Shown in pieces: positions 23,510 to 34,329 of a stretch of DNA of 64,000 bases. Source of the stretch: Hyperoodon ampullatus (taxonomy: Eukaryota > Chordata > Mammalia > Artiodactyla > Ziphiidae); NCBI GenBank assembly GCA_949752795.1, contig OX457058.1, positions 166,782,223 to 166,846,222 on the forward strand, in the 5' to 3' direction. Under the pieces are notes generated by a model. The model had not been told where the DNA came from and searched no databases. It saw only the letters and a program-made list of their open reading frames with translations. Positions within the stretch are counted from its first letter, which is position 1. Every line of letters starts with the position of its first letter. A program made the position numbers and the translations under genes.

Positions 23510-25050
23510 ACTGTAGTGAATGGGTTGGTTTCAGGCCTCCATTCTCCAGGCTGCCCTATGGATCACACAGCATTGGTTGGTTTTGTTTTCCCAACAGACT
23601 TTAATGGAAGAAGTTATTTGAACAGGTGTTGGAGAATTGAAGAAGTGAAACGGGGGATATGAGCGTAACACAGAGGTAGAAGCCACAGCTGTCATCACCC
23701 TTAAATCAGGGAACAGAGGGAAGACGTGGAGTTATCAGAACTTTGCAGCTGGGACTCCATTTTCTGGGGAGGAGCCCTGCCTGGCAGGTGCTGGTGCCTC
23801 TGATGGGCAGAGCTCATTTCTGACATGTGAACAGTGTCAAGGGCATCAAGGAACATAGCTGGCTGGTTGGGGAAGGACTGGGTTATCCAGTCTGGAACCC
23901 GCTTTGTTCCAGACATAAAGAGCTGTCTCAGAAATAGGAGAAAGAGGAGCAAAAATAGGAACCCAGGGAGAGGTTGGGCAGCAGAGATCATCTGGGCCAG
24001 CCTGAGACCCTCCTTTCCAAGTCACAATGCCACCCGCAAGCCCTCGCTGAGTGCCCGGTGCTGGCCAGGCTCTGAGAGGACAGCATGACAGCGGGCGCAC
24101 ATGAAGGTGCCGTCCGAGGCCACCTTCTGGGAGCCTCCCGCTGCCTCTGGGTTCTGGAGGCATCCTCCAGAGAAGGTCCTGATGGCCTGGTTGGGCATTT
24201 CTGCAGAAGCATCAACTGGGTAGAAGTAAAGGGGCGGGGAGGGGATCAGAGAGGAGATAACGCGTGGCCAAGCCAAGGGGCGATGTGGCAGACCGGAGGG
24301 AGAAGCAGGAGTATGTGATTCCCTGTGAGCTAGGCTGTATGTTCAAACGTGGACAAATGTTTGCCTGTGGGCACCAAGCCTGAGGGGAGCCCAGCAGGAG
24401 AACAGTGCGGAGAGGGCTTGGCCTGCCTGGGCAATTGTTGCATGGCTCTGCATTATGCTGGGAAAAATAGGGAGTCTGGGTTTGTGACGACCAAGTGAAG
24501 AAGACTGGAAGCTGCCATGCATCATGCCTGCTGTGGGCCCTGAGGCTGACCTCCGCTGTCAGCCACCCTCCCTTCTAGCTACCCCAGAGTAGGGGTTACG
24601 GAGGCTCAGAGAAATTAGCTGATTTGCCCATGGACACACAGGTACTAATTGGAAGGGGTGGGTGTCTCATACAGTGTCCTGCTCTGAGGAGGGTGAGCTG
24701 CTTAGGACTCTCAGGGGGTGGGGGTAGGGGACTTCTGCACCAGGCTGGCCTCCCAGCTCACAGCCCCACCTGTTGTCATTCCTGGCTCTGATGCAGCTCC
24801 TGGGCCCTGGAGCTCATGCCTAGCCGTAGAGGCAGCTGGGAAAGTCAACCCACGGCCTTGGGGACAGACTTGGGGGCTTTAAGACAAGCACCAAAAAATA
24901 CTAGGAGGGCAGAGAGAAGCCAGCACTTCATTTGGACTGCAGTGGCTGTGCAGAGGCACATTCAGGCAAAACTCCAAAGAACTAGACTGAGAAGGGTCTT
25001 GAGGAACAGGAAACAGGCTAACAGGTAGAGGGAAGAGGGGCCACAATGGT
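23510..25050. other. single-copy stretch, no gene recognised
   Basis: Unique sequence. An antisense MIR fragment lies at about 24590-24670 (gaggctcagagaaattagct). Short G/A-rich segments lie near 24230-24310. No exon is recognised among the frames present. Confidence 0.45.
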
Positions 25051-25054
25051 GTTT

Positions 25055-25515
25055 GCTGCTGATTGCACTGATGGCCCCAGGGACTGGCCCACGCTCTTTG
25101 CCATGAGATCTTGCAGCTCCTTCCCACCTCCGATCTGGGAGGCCCTTGGTACTTGCTCTGGCTGATAGAATGCAGCAGAAATGTGCCAGTCCTGAGCCCA
25201 GGCCATAAGAGGACTCGCATGCTGCCACCCACTCTCTTGGACTCCAGCCTCCTCCGTGGCAATAGCCTGGGCTAGCCTCTTGGGGGATGAGACACCTCAT
25301 GGAGCAGAGGCAAGTCACCCAATTGTCCCAGCTGAGGCCCTGGCATGTGAGAGAGCCCAGCCCACAGCTCTTCTGCCTGCTGACACATGAGTGAGACAGT
25401 TAAGACAAAACTGCCTCGCTGACCCCCAGACTCAGAGGCTAAACAAATGCATACTCTTAAGCATGGGTTTTGTGGTTTGTTACACAGCATTACTGTGAAA
25501 TAGAGAACTGATACA
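25055..25515 (+). repeat. MLT1 (ERVL-MaLR) LTR
   Basis: Sense MLT1 order: cttgctctggctgatagaat, aaatgtgccagtcctgagcc, caggccataagaggactcgc, atggagcagaggcaagtcac, tcccagctgaggccctgg, then ggttttgtggtttgttaca and gagaactgatacag at the 3' end. No paired LTR was seen. Confidence 0.82.
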
Positions 25516-25519
25516 GTGT

Positions 25520-25935
25520 TCAATACAGGGAATGGGAAGACAAGGCTTGGAGGTGGGAGAGTGTGGGGTACCTGGGGATGGTGAGCAGTCCAGAATTTCT
25601 GTTTCAAAGGGAGGACTGGAGGTAGCCCCAAAGTATTCTCCAGCCAGGGGCCCTGGAACCTCCAGGGCAGCTGACCTGGCCAGCTGTTGAATGATGGATC
25701 AAGTGAGTATCTGATTGCCTGGCTGACTGGCCACCAGCCTGACTGCTATCTGATGAGCTGACCAGTTGAATGCCTGCCAGGTTCACAGACAAATAGGCCA
25801 GCCTGATGGGATGTTTCCTCAGCCTGTTTTTTCCTATTGATATTTGCCAGTGGCCAGGCCTTTGAAACACCTATCAAAAGACTGCTTCCTGGCAGATCCT
25901 GCTCACTGGTGACTTTTGCACCTCCCTTATGTCCT
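25520..25935. other. single-copy stretch, no gene recognised
   Basis: Short unique stretch with several ctgactggcc and gctgacc-type words at 25700-25780, giving a loosely repetitive appearance. No element named. Confidence 0.4.
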
Positions 25936-25939
25936 CTAT

Positions 25940-26300
25940 TATGGACTGAATGTTTGTGTCCCCTTCAAATTCATGCACTGGAATCCTAACCCCCAATGTG
26001 ATGGTGTTAGGAGGTGGAGGCCTTTGGGAAGTGATTAGGTCATGAGGGTGGAGCCCTCATGAATGGGATTAGTGCCCTTTTAAAAGAGGCCCACAGAGCT
26101 CTCTCCCCATCTCTGCCACATAGGAATACAATGAGAACTTGGCTGTCTGAAACCCAGAAGAGGGCCCTCACCAGAACCCAACCATGCTGGCACTCTGATC
26201 TCAGACTTCCAGCCTCTAGGACTGTGAGAAATAACTGTCTCTCGTCTATAAGTCACCTGGTCTGTGGCATTCTCTTACACAGCCTGAGTGAACTAACACA
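25940..26300 (+). repeat. MaLR-type LTR (MLT1/MST-like)
   Basis: A fairly well-kept LTR: tggactgaatgtttgtgtcc, aattcatgcactggaatcct, aacccccaatgtgatggtg, gtcatgagggtggagccctc, agcctctaggactgtgagaa and ctgtggcattctcttacac. It ends gagtgaactaacac. The exact subfamily is uncertain. It appears to be solitary. Confidence 0.8.
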
Positions 26301-26489
26301 CCTTCTGAGCATTCATTGCATCGATGGCCACATGGGGTTGGTCATGTCTACTGTTCTAGTTGTTAGAGGGGAGGAGGCCTTACAGGAGATGCTGATGACA
26401 CAGGGGGGTAGAGTTAGGACAAGTAAGGTCGAGGGGGTCTTAGATGTGTCCCCCTCCTCTGCTGGTGCTGGAGCTGAAATGTGCCCCTG

Positions 26490-26610
26490 AAACCCTCTAG
26501 TCTAACCTCTTATTATGGAATAGGGAGCCTGAGACAGAGAAGGCAAACAGCTTGTCCTTGGTCACACAGCAAGTTCACAGCTGGGCTCAGACTGGAACCC
26601 CATGCCAATG
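26490..26610 (-). repeat. MIR SINE
   Basis: Antisense MIR: gagcctgagacagagaaggc, ttgtccttggtcacacagca, then ctcagactggaacccca. Confidence 0.7.
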
Positions 26611-26614
26611 GTCC

Positions 26615-27830
26615 CACCACACTGCCCAGCACTGCCTTGCCTCCCCATAATCTCCCCCTGTTGCCAGAGCCAAGCTCCCCCTTCATCCCTTCTTCTGCCC
26701 CTCTCTGAGGGGCAGGGAAGTAGAGCCACACAGAACAATCTGGCATCCTGGCTGCGTGGATGGATGGTGAGCCCCTCATGCCACCTCAGGACCCCCGAGT
26801 GCCCCTCCCTGTAACTACAGCCATCAGTCATTCTCCTCGTCCTTTTCCTGTACCTGGTCTCTCCCCACCAACCCCCACTTCTGTCCGGGGGCTGCTCAGA
26901 AGACCTGGGGGCAGGGGGCCCAGCCTGCCCCTCAGAGAAGAAAGGGGGGGTCTTCCAGCCTGTCCTGCCCCTTTCCTTTTTGTTAAGGAGTCCCTAGCCA
27001 GCTAGGTTCACAGCAAGGGCAGAGTGATGGGGGTGAGGGCAGTGGAGGTTGTGGGCATCGGGTGGTGGGGAAGGAGACCTGTGGGTGTGGAAAGAGCCTG
27101 AGCTGGGAGTCTGGAGAGCCATCCCCAGTCCTTGCACTGCCTCAAGAGGGCTCAGTATCTTCATTTATCAAGTGGGGGGTGAGGAGTCTAAGGGAGCTCT
27201 GAGATCCTGTCCAGATCTCCAGCCTGCAGTTTTTGTGTTACCCCCTGAAGATCTGCATCTGAGAAGGGAAGGAGGCTACCTGTGGCGGTTGGGGGGGGGT
27301 GTGCTTACTGCATGCCAGAAGTCCATTGCACCTGCCATGTGGGTGTGACCCCCAGGGCCTTGAGGGAGGCCCAGAGAGGCTCCAAGACCATGCCTGAGTT
27401 CCATAGCTGTTAAGAGGCCAAAGCCATTCTGGGACTGGAACCCACGTCTCAGGCCCTGTGAGGGTGCTCTGTGTGACAGAGACAGAGGCCCAACTCACCT
27501 GCACACCTTTGGCAAAAGCACAGGTAGGAAGTAGGTGGGAAGTGGGCTAGTTCAGGCCTAGGCTAGAGGGCCAGCCCCCCTGGAGGGGCTGGAAGGGAGG
27601 GACCTACTGTCTCTGCCCCGAATGTGCAGTTTGGTGGGGGCATGGGTAGTCCTAGGCCTCTGCCCTGTTTCTGAGGAGAGCAAGGAAACGCTCCGTGTGT
27701 CCTGACTCTGTGGCTCCAGCGGGAAGTGGGTTTTTGCAAGGCAGCCTCTCCCTTCCCCACCCTTCCCCCCACCCAGGCAGTCCCTCTATCCCAGGACTCC
27801 CCATGCCCAGGTTGGTCCCTCTGGCTGGGG
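26615..27830. other. single-copy stretch with two MIR fragments
   Basis: Unique sequence with a sense MIR fragment at about 27100-27185 and an antisense MIR fragment at about 27350-27465 (gaggcccagagaggctccaa). A G run (ttgggggggggtgtg) is at about 27290. No gene recognised. Confidence 0.45.
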
Positions 27831-27834
27831 ACCT

Positions 27835-27975
27835 GTGTGAACCATAGAGCACCAGCCTTGGCGTCAGGCAGTCCAGAGTCAGGTCCTGGCTTTCTGCCAC
27901 TGCACCTTTCCATCCCTCAGTTTTCTCATCTGTAAAATGGGGATCACAATAGGGATTACCTCATAGGGTTGGGGG
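27835..27975 (+). repeat. MIR SINE
   Basis: Sense MIR: agagcaccagccttggcg, cagtccagagtcaggtcctg, cctcagttttctcatctgt, aaaatggggatcacaatag, tacctcatagggttg. Confidence 0.82.
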
Positions 27976-28339
27976 AGGGATAGGGCCCTTGTGTGCCAGT
28001 GCATGTAGTTGGGATTCCTGGGGCAGAGATGGGATGGAGGGGCCCACAGGTACTCCTAGCACTGGTGTCTCACCCCCTCCTTCGAGAAGTAAAAGCTGCT
28101 TTGGTTTCCATCCCCAACTCCCCCTACTCTCTCTCCCTCGGGCCATTTGAATGGTCTTTTTAAAAAAGCACAGGGATTTCTGAGGCAAAGGAAAGTCCTG
28201 GGCAGCTCCTGGCTGCCCATGCCACATTTTGGACTCAAACCTGTAATTCATCACGTGTCTAGAGCAAGTTGTAGGTATCAGAATCTCACACCTCACATTC
28301 TCGGCTCAGCCTCCTCCCTCCGGGCACCAGGCTGTTTCC

Positions 28340-29080
28340 CCAGAGGGCCGGGCTAGTGCCTCTTCCTTTCCTGATTCTCCTAGGATTTGCGCGCCCGCAG
28401 ACTCGAAGACACTTGCGCTGCCCCAGGGGGTGATGGAGTAGGGGTGTTTGGAACCCTCTCCCCTTGCTCCCCCATGAGCTTAGAGCTTGGTAAAGGCCGC
28501 AGCCGGCAGCTGCCAGTCCCCGGGGCTGCTCAGGGAGGGACCCGGGGTCCCGACTCAGTCCTTAGCTCCCCCAATTAGCGCCCCTCCCCCTCCCCAGACC
28601 CTTGTTTCCTTCGGCGGAAAACCCCCAGCCGCGAAAAGAACTGCCCTGGAGCGGGTTCTGGAGTGGCAGCAAGAGCAGCCAATGACATTGGAGGCCAAGC
28701 ATTACATCATCACTGTGGTCTCCCATTGGTTGGGGACACGGCCTTCCCGGCGCTTACCCCCGTGTTTGACAATGGGCATCTCTGTGCCCCAGGCTCCCAA
28801 AGGTCTAGTGCTGGGTTTGCAGAAGGGCCCGACGAGCCGGAGGTCCAGGCTCTGCCACTGATAAGGGGTGAGGCGCTGTGTCGCCAGGCGTCAGCGTCCT
28901 CACGTGCAAGAGGAGAGAGTTTCTGCTTTAACATCCTCGCCCACTGACGCCACTCTACAGAACTCCCCAGGACCAGGCTCTGACCCAGTTCCTCCACACC
29001 ACATCCACCGGCTTGAACGTCCTCCCCGCGGGGCCAGGAGCCCTGGGGGGACAAGGATCTCGTCTGGCCCACTCTCCTTT
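28340..29080. promoter_or_regulatory. CpG-richer segment with clustered CCAAT boxes
   Basis: CpG is more frequent here than in the surroundings (ggatttgcgcgcccgcagac, tccttcggcggaaaa, agccgcgaaaagaac, ccttcccggcgcttac). A GC-box-like cgcccctccccctcccc lies near 28580. Three CCAAT pentamers fall in 51 bases: forward at 28679-28683, inverted at 28687-28691 and inverted at 28725-28729. They resemble NF-Y sites. The segment matches no repeat I know. It could be a promoter, an alternative first exon or an enhancer. I see no TATA box and no coding exon attached, so direction is unknown. Confidence 0.4.
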
Positions 29081-29114
29081 TCATCCCCAGAGCCCGGCAG
29101 GACGTGGACATGTA

Positions 29115-29325
29115 TAATAATGGTTAGCGTTAACTGAGTGTTTTCCTAAAAGGCAGACATTGTGCTAAGCTTTATATATCATTTTATTCATATTATAAAC
29201 ATTAACTCCCCACTGACACTGAGGCTGGTTGAGGACAATGATTGCCCAAGGTCATGAGACTGGTGAGTGGGAAAGCCAGGCTTCGCACCCAGGCAGGCTG
29301 GCTCCAGAGCCCTTAATCCCAAAGC
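29115..29325 (-). repeat. MIR SINE
   Basis: Antisense MIR: ataataatggttagcgttaa, attgtgctaagctttatat, gattgcccaaggtcatgag, then ccaggcttcgcacccaggc. Confidence 0.75.
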
Positions 29326-29329
29326 CATG

Positions 29330-29885
29330 GGAATGAAGGGCCAACCCTCACCGCTGGGCCTGGTTTAAGCTCCCCCGCCTGACAGGCAGTCCTTGGCAGG
29401 AGCCTTCCCTGGACTGGCTTCTCAGGGCAGGGCTATTCCGCTGAACTGTTGTCAGTGAGCCTGGGTGTTGCTGGGGAAAAGCTGTTGCTGGGATTTGAGG
29501 AGTTCGGTCCTGAGATGTCAGAAAGGATTTTAGCTCTTCTGCCACCCCAGGGATGGTGGCACATAAATCACAGCAGACTGGCTCCTGGCATGTCACCTGT
29601 GGCATTTGATGCCAGCATGGCTGCCTCCTCTCTCTCCCCATCTGTCTTGGCTCTTGTGTGAACTCTACACAGATTCTCTGAGTGATCCTGAGAAAACTGT
29701 CCTGACTGTCTAGGCCTGACATCAACTAACCTGTACCAGGAAAGGGCAGAGATGGATAATCTCACACCCAGGAAACCTGTGGGGCCCTACCTGTGCCCTC
29801 CACCTGAGCTCATCTGGCCTGTGCCCTATGGTTTTGAGCCAAGGTGCAGTTTTGGGGGTGCAGGACCAGGGAGAGGGTGCAGGTG
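29330..29885. other. single-copy stretch, no gene recognised
   Basis: Unique sequence; possibly the remnant of an old LTR (ctctgagtgatcctgagaaa at about 29675), not identifiable by eye. Confidence 0.4.
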
Positions 29886-29898
29886 TCTGAATGCTTAA

Positions 29899-30175
29899 AA
29901 AAATTTTTTTTTTGGCTGTGTTGGGTCTTCATTGCTATGCGTGGGCTTTCTCTAGTTGCAGTGAGCAGGGGCTACTCCTTGTTGTGGTCCGCGGGCTTCT
30001 CATTGCGGCAGCCTCTTTTGTTGTGGAGCACGGGCTCTAGAGCACAGGCTCAATAGTTGTGGCGCACGGGCTTCGCTGCTCTGCGGCGTGTGGGATCTTC
30101 CCGGACCAGGGATCGAACCCATGTCTCCTGCACTGACAGGCGGATTCCTAACAACTGCACCACCAGGGACGTCCC
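29899..30175 (-). mobile_element. CHR-type SINE, type B
   Basis: Antisense long-body copy: tttttttggctgtgttgggt, ggctttctctagttgcagtg, agcacgggctctagagcac, gtgtgggatcttcccggac, ending caccaccagggacgtccc. A perfect 12-bp duplication, ctgaatgcttaa, is at 29887-29898 and 30176-30187. Confidence 0.93.
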
Positions 30176-30189
30176 CTGAATGCTTAATA

Positions 30190-31450
30190 GGACCAACACC
30201 TCTAACCTTAGGGAAGCTTCTGGGGAGCCAAGCTTGGTGACTTAGAACATGAATGTCTGACCCATTTCCCCACTACCTCTTGGTAGGTGCTGCAGAGGGC
30301 AATGGAGAGCGATTCAACTCTGAAGGGTGGTTTTGCGAAAGAGGCAGCTGGCTTGCTCAGTGTGGCACTGGCAGGCTCACCAAAGGTCTCAGGTGGAAGT
30401 TTCCAGTAGACAGATTTCAGCTGTGCATAAGGAAGAACTTTGAAGCTGCCCAGAATGAGCTGACTTGTGGTAGTGAGCTCCCTGTCTCCAGAGTCATGCA
30501 ACAGAGCACTTTTACTCATGCATCTAAACTGGCCTATGCAAGGCCCTGTGCTAAGTACTGGGGGTACAGAGGAGAATGAGACCCAGTGGGGACACATGCA
30601 CTTTAACAGATAATTTTGACGTTGTGGGTAAGTGTGGGCACAGGCAGGGGGTGTCTGAGTCTGCCTGGGAGCCTGAAGGGAAGGGTGCTTTGAAGATGAG
30701 GTTGCAGCCCTTAGCTGAGTCTTAAAGTGGACCAGAAGTTTGCGAGGCAGACAGGGGCTGGGGAGAGGTCTGACAATCATTCTTGCATTTATTCATTCAT
30801 TCATTCATTCATTCAGGTTATATCTTCTGAATTATATATAGAAGGGCATGTTGCAGAAGAAATGCAAGCATCAGGAGAAGGTAGGACTGGGGACTTTTAA
30901 AATTCAGAGTTGCCCTTACCATAGGTGATCAGACTTAATCTCCATGTAGAGGTGCTTCTGGGGGGACATTTCGCAGCTCCATGGAGGGCCAGGAGGGACC
31001 TCAGCCTCCTCTTTCTTGGCAGACTTGCCTGTTGGGTGCTGCTCTTCTTTTCCCCTCCCCACTGCACAGCCAGCCCATCCAGTGTCTGTGAACTGCTCCA
31101 GAAGGATGCAACTCCAAGGAGGCTCTGGGAGCCGAGTATCCTAGCAACCTCCAAGGCTGACATCCGCAGGGCTAAACCCAAACTCAAGGCTTGTTCGAAT
31201 TCCCTAGGCTTCCATTAATGTGTGTCTCCCACAGAAATGGGGGGTGGGTTGGGGAAAAGAGGAGAGAAAAAAGCAACAAGTGTAGCGTCCAGCCCCATCC
31301 TGGCCAAGATCAGGCCTCTCAAACAACACAGTGGGGGTCGGGGGGAGGGAGGAACAGGGGGAGTCCTTTAACTGAATATTGCCACCTGCCTGTCACCAAG
31401 GTCAGTTTACAGCCATTTAGAATACAATGGATCTAGGCAGTGATGGTCAA
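30190..31450. other. mostly single-copy, with an (ATTC)n array
   Basis: An (ATTC)n microsatellite of about 6-7 units lies at 30789-30816. The part 30490-30780 has words of an ancient dispersed repeat (aggccctgtgctaagtact, tgagacccagtggggac, agctgagtcttaaag). No gene recognised in the rest. Confidence 0.5.
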
Positions 31451-31459
31451 TGACAGCTA

Positions 31460-32240
31460 ATATCATAAAATGATAGACAGCTGGAAATTATGTTTCTTCT
31501 GATGGAAGACCACAACACCATCTATGCAGTATTCCTGCCGCCCCCAAAATCAAACCTGAATCTGATCAAGCCTCTAGAGGTAACGCCCAGTTACAGAGAT
31601 GCAGCGAGATCTTATCTATAGGAAAAACACTACAGGTTTCATCAACAGGAGGTTGTAAGGAAAAGGAACAACAGCAAAAACAACAACAACAAAAACCTCA
31701 AACAAAACAGAAGGGGAATAGAAGCTCAAGAGAAATATCAACCAATTATAATATATGGACTTTATTTGGATCCTGATTCTTACTAATAAACTGAAAAACA
31801 ACAATGACAATAAAAACTAAGACATTCATGAGACAGTTGGGGAAATGTGAACACTGACTGGATGTCTACTGATATCATTGAATAATTTTAATTTTTAGGG
31901 ATGTTAAAATGATTTGGAGATTGGAAAGAGTCCTAGCTGTTCAGGAATGCATACTGAAATATTTGTGAATAAAATAATAAGAGGTCTGGAATGTGCTTTA
32001 AAATAATCCATGGTGGAGAGAAGGGTGGAGAGGTTTAGATGAAACAAGATGGACCTTGAGCTGATGATTGTTGTAACTGGGTGGTGATAGGAACATGGGG
32101 GTCATTATACTATTAATTTAAGTCATGTCAAATTGCTGCTATTTAACCATTTTGGACCTTCAAATGGCAATTTTGTATGGTACAAACTAATCCTTTGCTG
32201 TATGTTTGAAATTTTTCATAATAAACGTTTTTTAGAGCAA
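31460..32240 (+). repeat. L1ME-type LINE 3' end, sense
   Basis: Follows the late L1ME 3' UTR order: atcaaacctgaatctgatca, a CAA/CAAAAA-rich tract at 31670-31700, ggactttatttggatcctga, aatgtgaacactgactggat, aatgtgctttaaaataatcc, acaagatggaccttgagctg, catgggggtcattatacta, ending gtttgaaatttttcataata. No frame survives. Confidence 0.78.
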
Positions 32241-32492
32241 AAGGAGAGGTCCAATCCTGCTTTTCCAAGAGGCTGTGCCCTAGGAAAGTGGTATCCCAGG
32301 CTGGTACTAAAATCTGTAGCACTGTTATGAAAAAAGCTGAAAACAACTCTCAGAGGCTTCTGTAACCTTCCTGAATGATCTCTGTTGAACTACTAATAAT
32401 AGTAACAATATAATTTACTGATCACTGACAGCAAATGCTTAGCGACTTGACTGGGTATGTTTGAGCTAGGAAGATGGCTTCATTGACATTTT

Positions 32493-32701
32493 TTTTTTTT
32501 CCTTTCTTTTGCGGTACGCGGCCCTCTCACTGTTGTGGTCTATCCCGTTGCGGAGCACAGGCTCCGGACGCGCAGGCTCAGCGGCCATGGCTCACGGGCC
32601 CAGCCGCTCCGCGGCATGTGGGATCCTCCCGGACCGGGGCACGAACCCGCGTCCCCCGCATCGGCAGGCGGACTCCCAACCACTGCGCCACCAGGGAAGC
32701 C
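32493..32701 (-). mobile_element. CHR-type SINE, type A
   Basis: Antisense: T-rich tail interrupted by cctttc, then gcggtacgcggccctctcac, and ending gccaccagggaagccc. Perfect 15-bp duplication, cttcattgacatttt, at 32478-32492 and 32702-32716. Confidence 0.94.
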
Positions 32702-32719
32702 CTTCATTGACATTTTAAC

Positions 32720-33165
32720 TGCTTACTAAGTAACAATAAAAAATGAAAGGAATCCAAACAAGCAGTAGACACATCAAACGAAAATTCTTCTTGCTTGCGG
32801 AGGAAGGCACACTGGGTCATTCCTGGAGCATAAATTTTCCCTGCGGAACGTTGGCCAGAAGACCCCAAAGAGGGAGCAGGGTCAGGCCCTGAACTCCAGC
32901 GCCGCTTCATCCCATGGTCTCTGCACATCTCCCAACTTGTGAAGCCACAGTGTTCAAGTCCTGCCCATTTCTCAGACTGCTGGTTTTCTGTACCTGGAGA
33001 AGGCCCAGGTCACTCTACTACCTCACGTCCCTTGTCTAGTTCCTGTTTCCATCTCGATGCTGAGTTACTCATGCAACCAACGAGGTTTTATTTGTTTGTT
33101 TTTAATAATGTCTTCTCTTTGTGAACCACTGTGCTGGGTGCTTTAGATGACACGGTTTCTTGTCG
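32720..33165. other. single-copy stretch, no gene recognised
   Basis: Unique sequence between a SINE and a MIR. The 60-80-codon frames present are not recognisable. Confidence 0.4.
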
Positions 33166-33169
33166 TGAC

Positions 33170-33390
33170 AAGCTCGTGAATCAAATCCCAACTCTTAATA
33201 GCTTTGTGGCCCTAGGCATGTAGTATTTAACCTCCATTTGGGTCTCAGTTTCCTTGCCTGCAAATTGGGGTTAATGATAGTTAATACCTGCATATAGGGA
33301 TTTTGTGAGGATTAAATAAAAGCAGGCGGATCAACCGCTTAGTGTCTGGCACATTGTAAGGCTCAATGAATGGTAACTACCACTATTATT
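33170..33390 (+). repeat. MIR SINE, nearly full length
   Basis: Sense MIR from core to 3' end: caaatcccaactcttaatag, ggccctaggcatgtagtat, gggtctcagtttccttgcct, ttttgtgaggattaaataa, gtgtctggcacattgtaagg, ctcaatgaatggtaactacc. Confidence 0.82.
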
Positions 33391-33539
33391 CTTATTTCAT
33401 AAAACCCTGAGTGTTTAACATTAAAGATAAACTGTGTGGTTTTGGTGATGTGTGATATAAGATATCCTAGTGGACTGGTTTCACAGGAAAATCTTGTACT
33501 GAGAAACTACTAACTGCCTCTCACTATTCATTGTCCCTT

Positions 33540-33865
33540 TTTTCCTTAATAACAAAGCTGAGACTACATTTCCCAGCCTTCCTTGCTGCTAGACATGGCC
33601 ATGTGACTAAGTTCAAAGAAGTGAAAACACAGGTGTTATGTAGGACTTCTAGAAAGGCTGCTTAAAAGGATCTGATTCAGCTGGGAGGAGAGTCCCTTTG
33701 TCCCCATTTCTTGCTTTTGCTGGTATGGAATGCTGATGTGATGGTTGGAGCTCTAGCATCCACTTTGGAGTGTGAATCCATCTTGCAGATAGAAGAAGTG
33801 TGCTGAGGATGATAGACCATGACAGGAGCCTGGGTTTCTGATGACTGTGGAACCACCATGATGTC
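33540..33865 (+). repeat. MLT1-type LTR
   Basis: Sense order: gagactacatttcccagcct, catggccatgtgactaagtt, gctgatgtgatggttggagc, gcctgggtttctgatgactg, tggaaccaccatgatgtccc. It runs directly into an antisense L1 fragment, which may have truncated its 3' end. Confidence 0.75.
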
Positions 33866-33879
33866 CCTGAACTCCCTAT

Positions 33880-34260
33880 CTCTTTACTTTTTTGTGTGAG
33901 AGAAGCAAACTCTCTTGTTTACCCCACCCCCTCTTCTCTGGTAACCACCTGTTTGTTCTCTGTATTTATGACTCTGTTTCTGTCTGTTTGTACATTTGTT
34001 TTGTTTTTTTAGATTCCACATATAAGTAAAATAAGACAGTATTTGTCTTTCTCTGACATTTCATTTAGCATGATACCCTCTAGATCCATCCATGTTGTCT
34101 CAGATGGCAAGATTTTATTCTTTTTTATGGCTGAGTAATATTCCATTGTGTATGGGGTGGTATCTCATTGCAGTTTTGATTTGCATTTCCCTAAAGATGA
34201 GTGGTGCTGAGCATCTTTTTATGTGCTTATTGGCCACCTGCATGTCTCCTTTGAAGGAAG
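33880..34260 (-). repeat. L1 LINE 3' region, antisense, internally deleted
   Basis: Antisense L1: gattccacatataagtaa, tttgtctttctctgacattt, atccatccatgttgtctcag, ttttttatggctgagtaata and attccattgtgtat. It then jumps directly to ggtggtatctcattgcagtt and gagcatctttttatgtgct. A few hundred bases of normal L1 sequence are missing at the join near 34153. Confidence 0.83.
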
Positions 34261-34273
34261 AACGTTCTCTTTA

Positions 34274-34309
34274 GTGTGTGCGTGTGTGTGCACGCGTGTG
34301 TGCACGTGT
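34274..34309. repeat. alternating purine-pyrimidine tract
   Basis: Thirty-six bases without a break in purine-pyrimidine alternation, mixing TG, CA and CG steps (gtgcgtgtgtgtgcacgcg). CG-containing alternation favours Z-DNA more than plain TG does. Confidence 0.85.
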
Positions 34310-34329
34310 CTGTGTAGGTTATAAGATGG

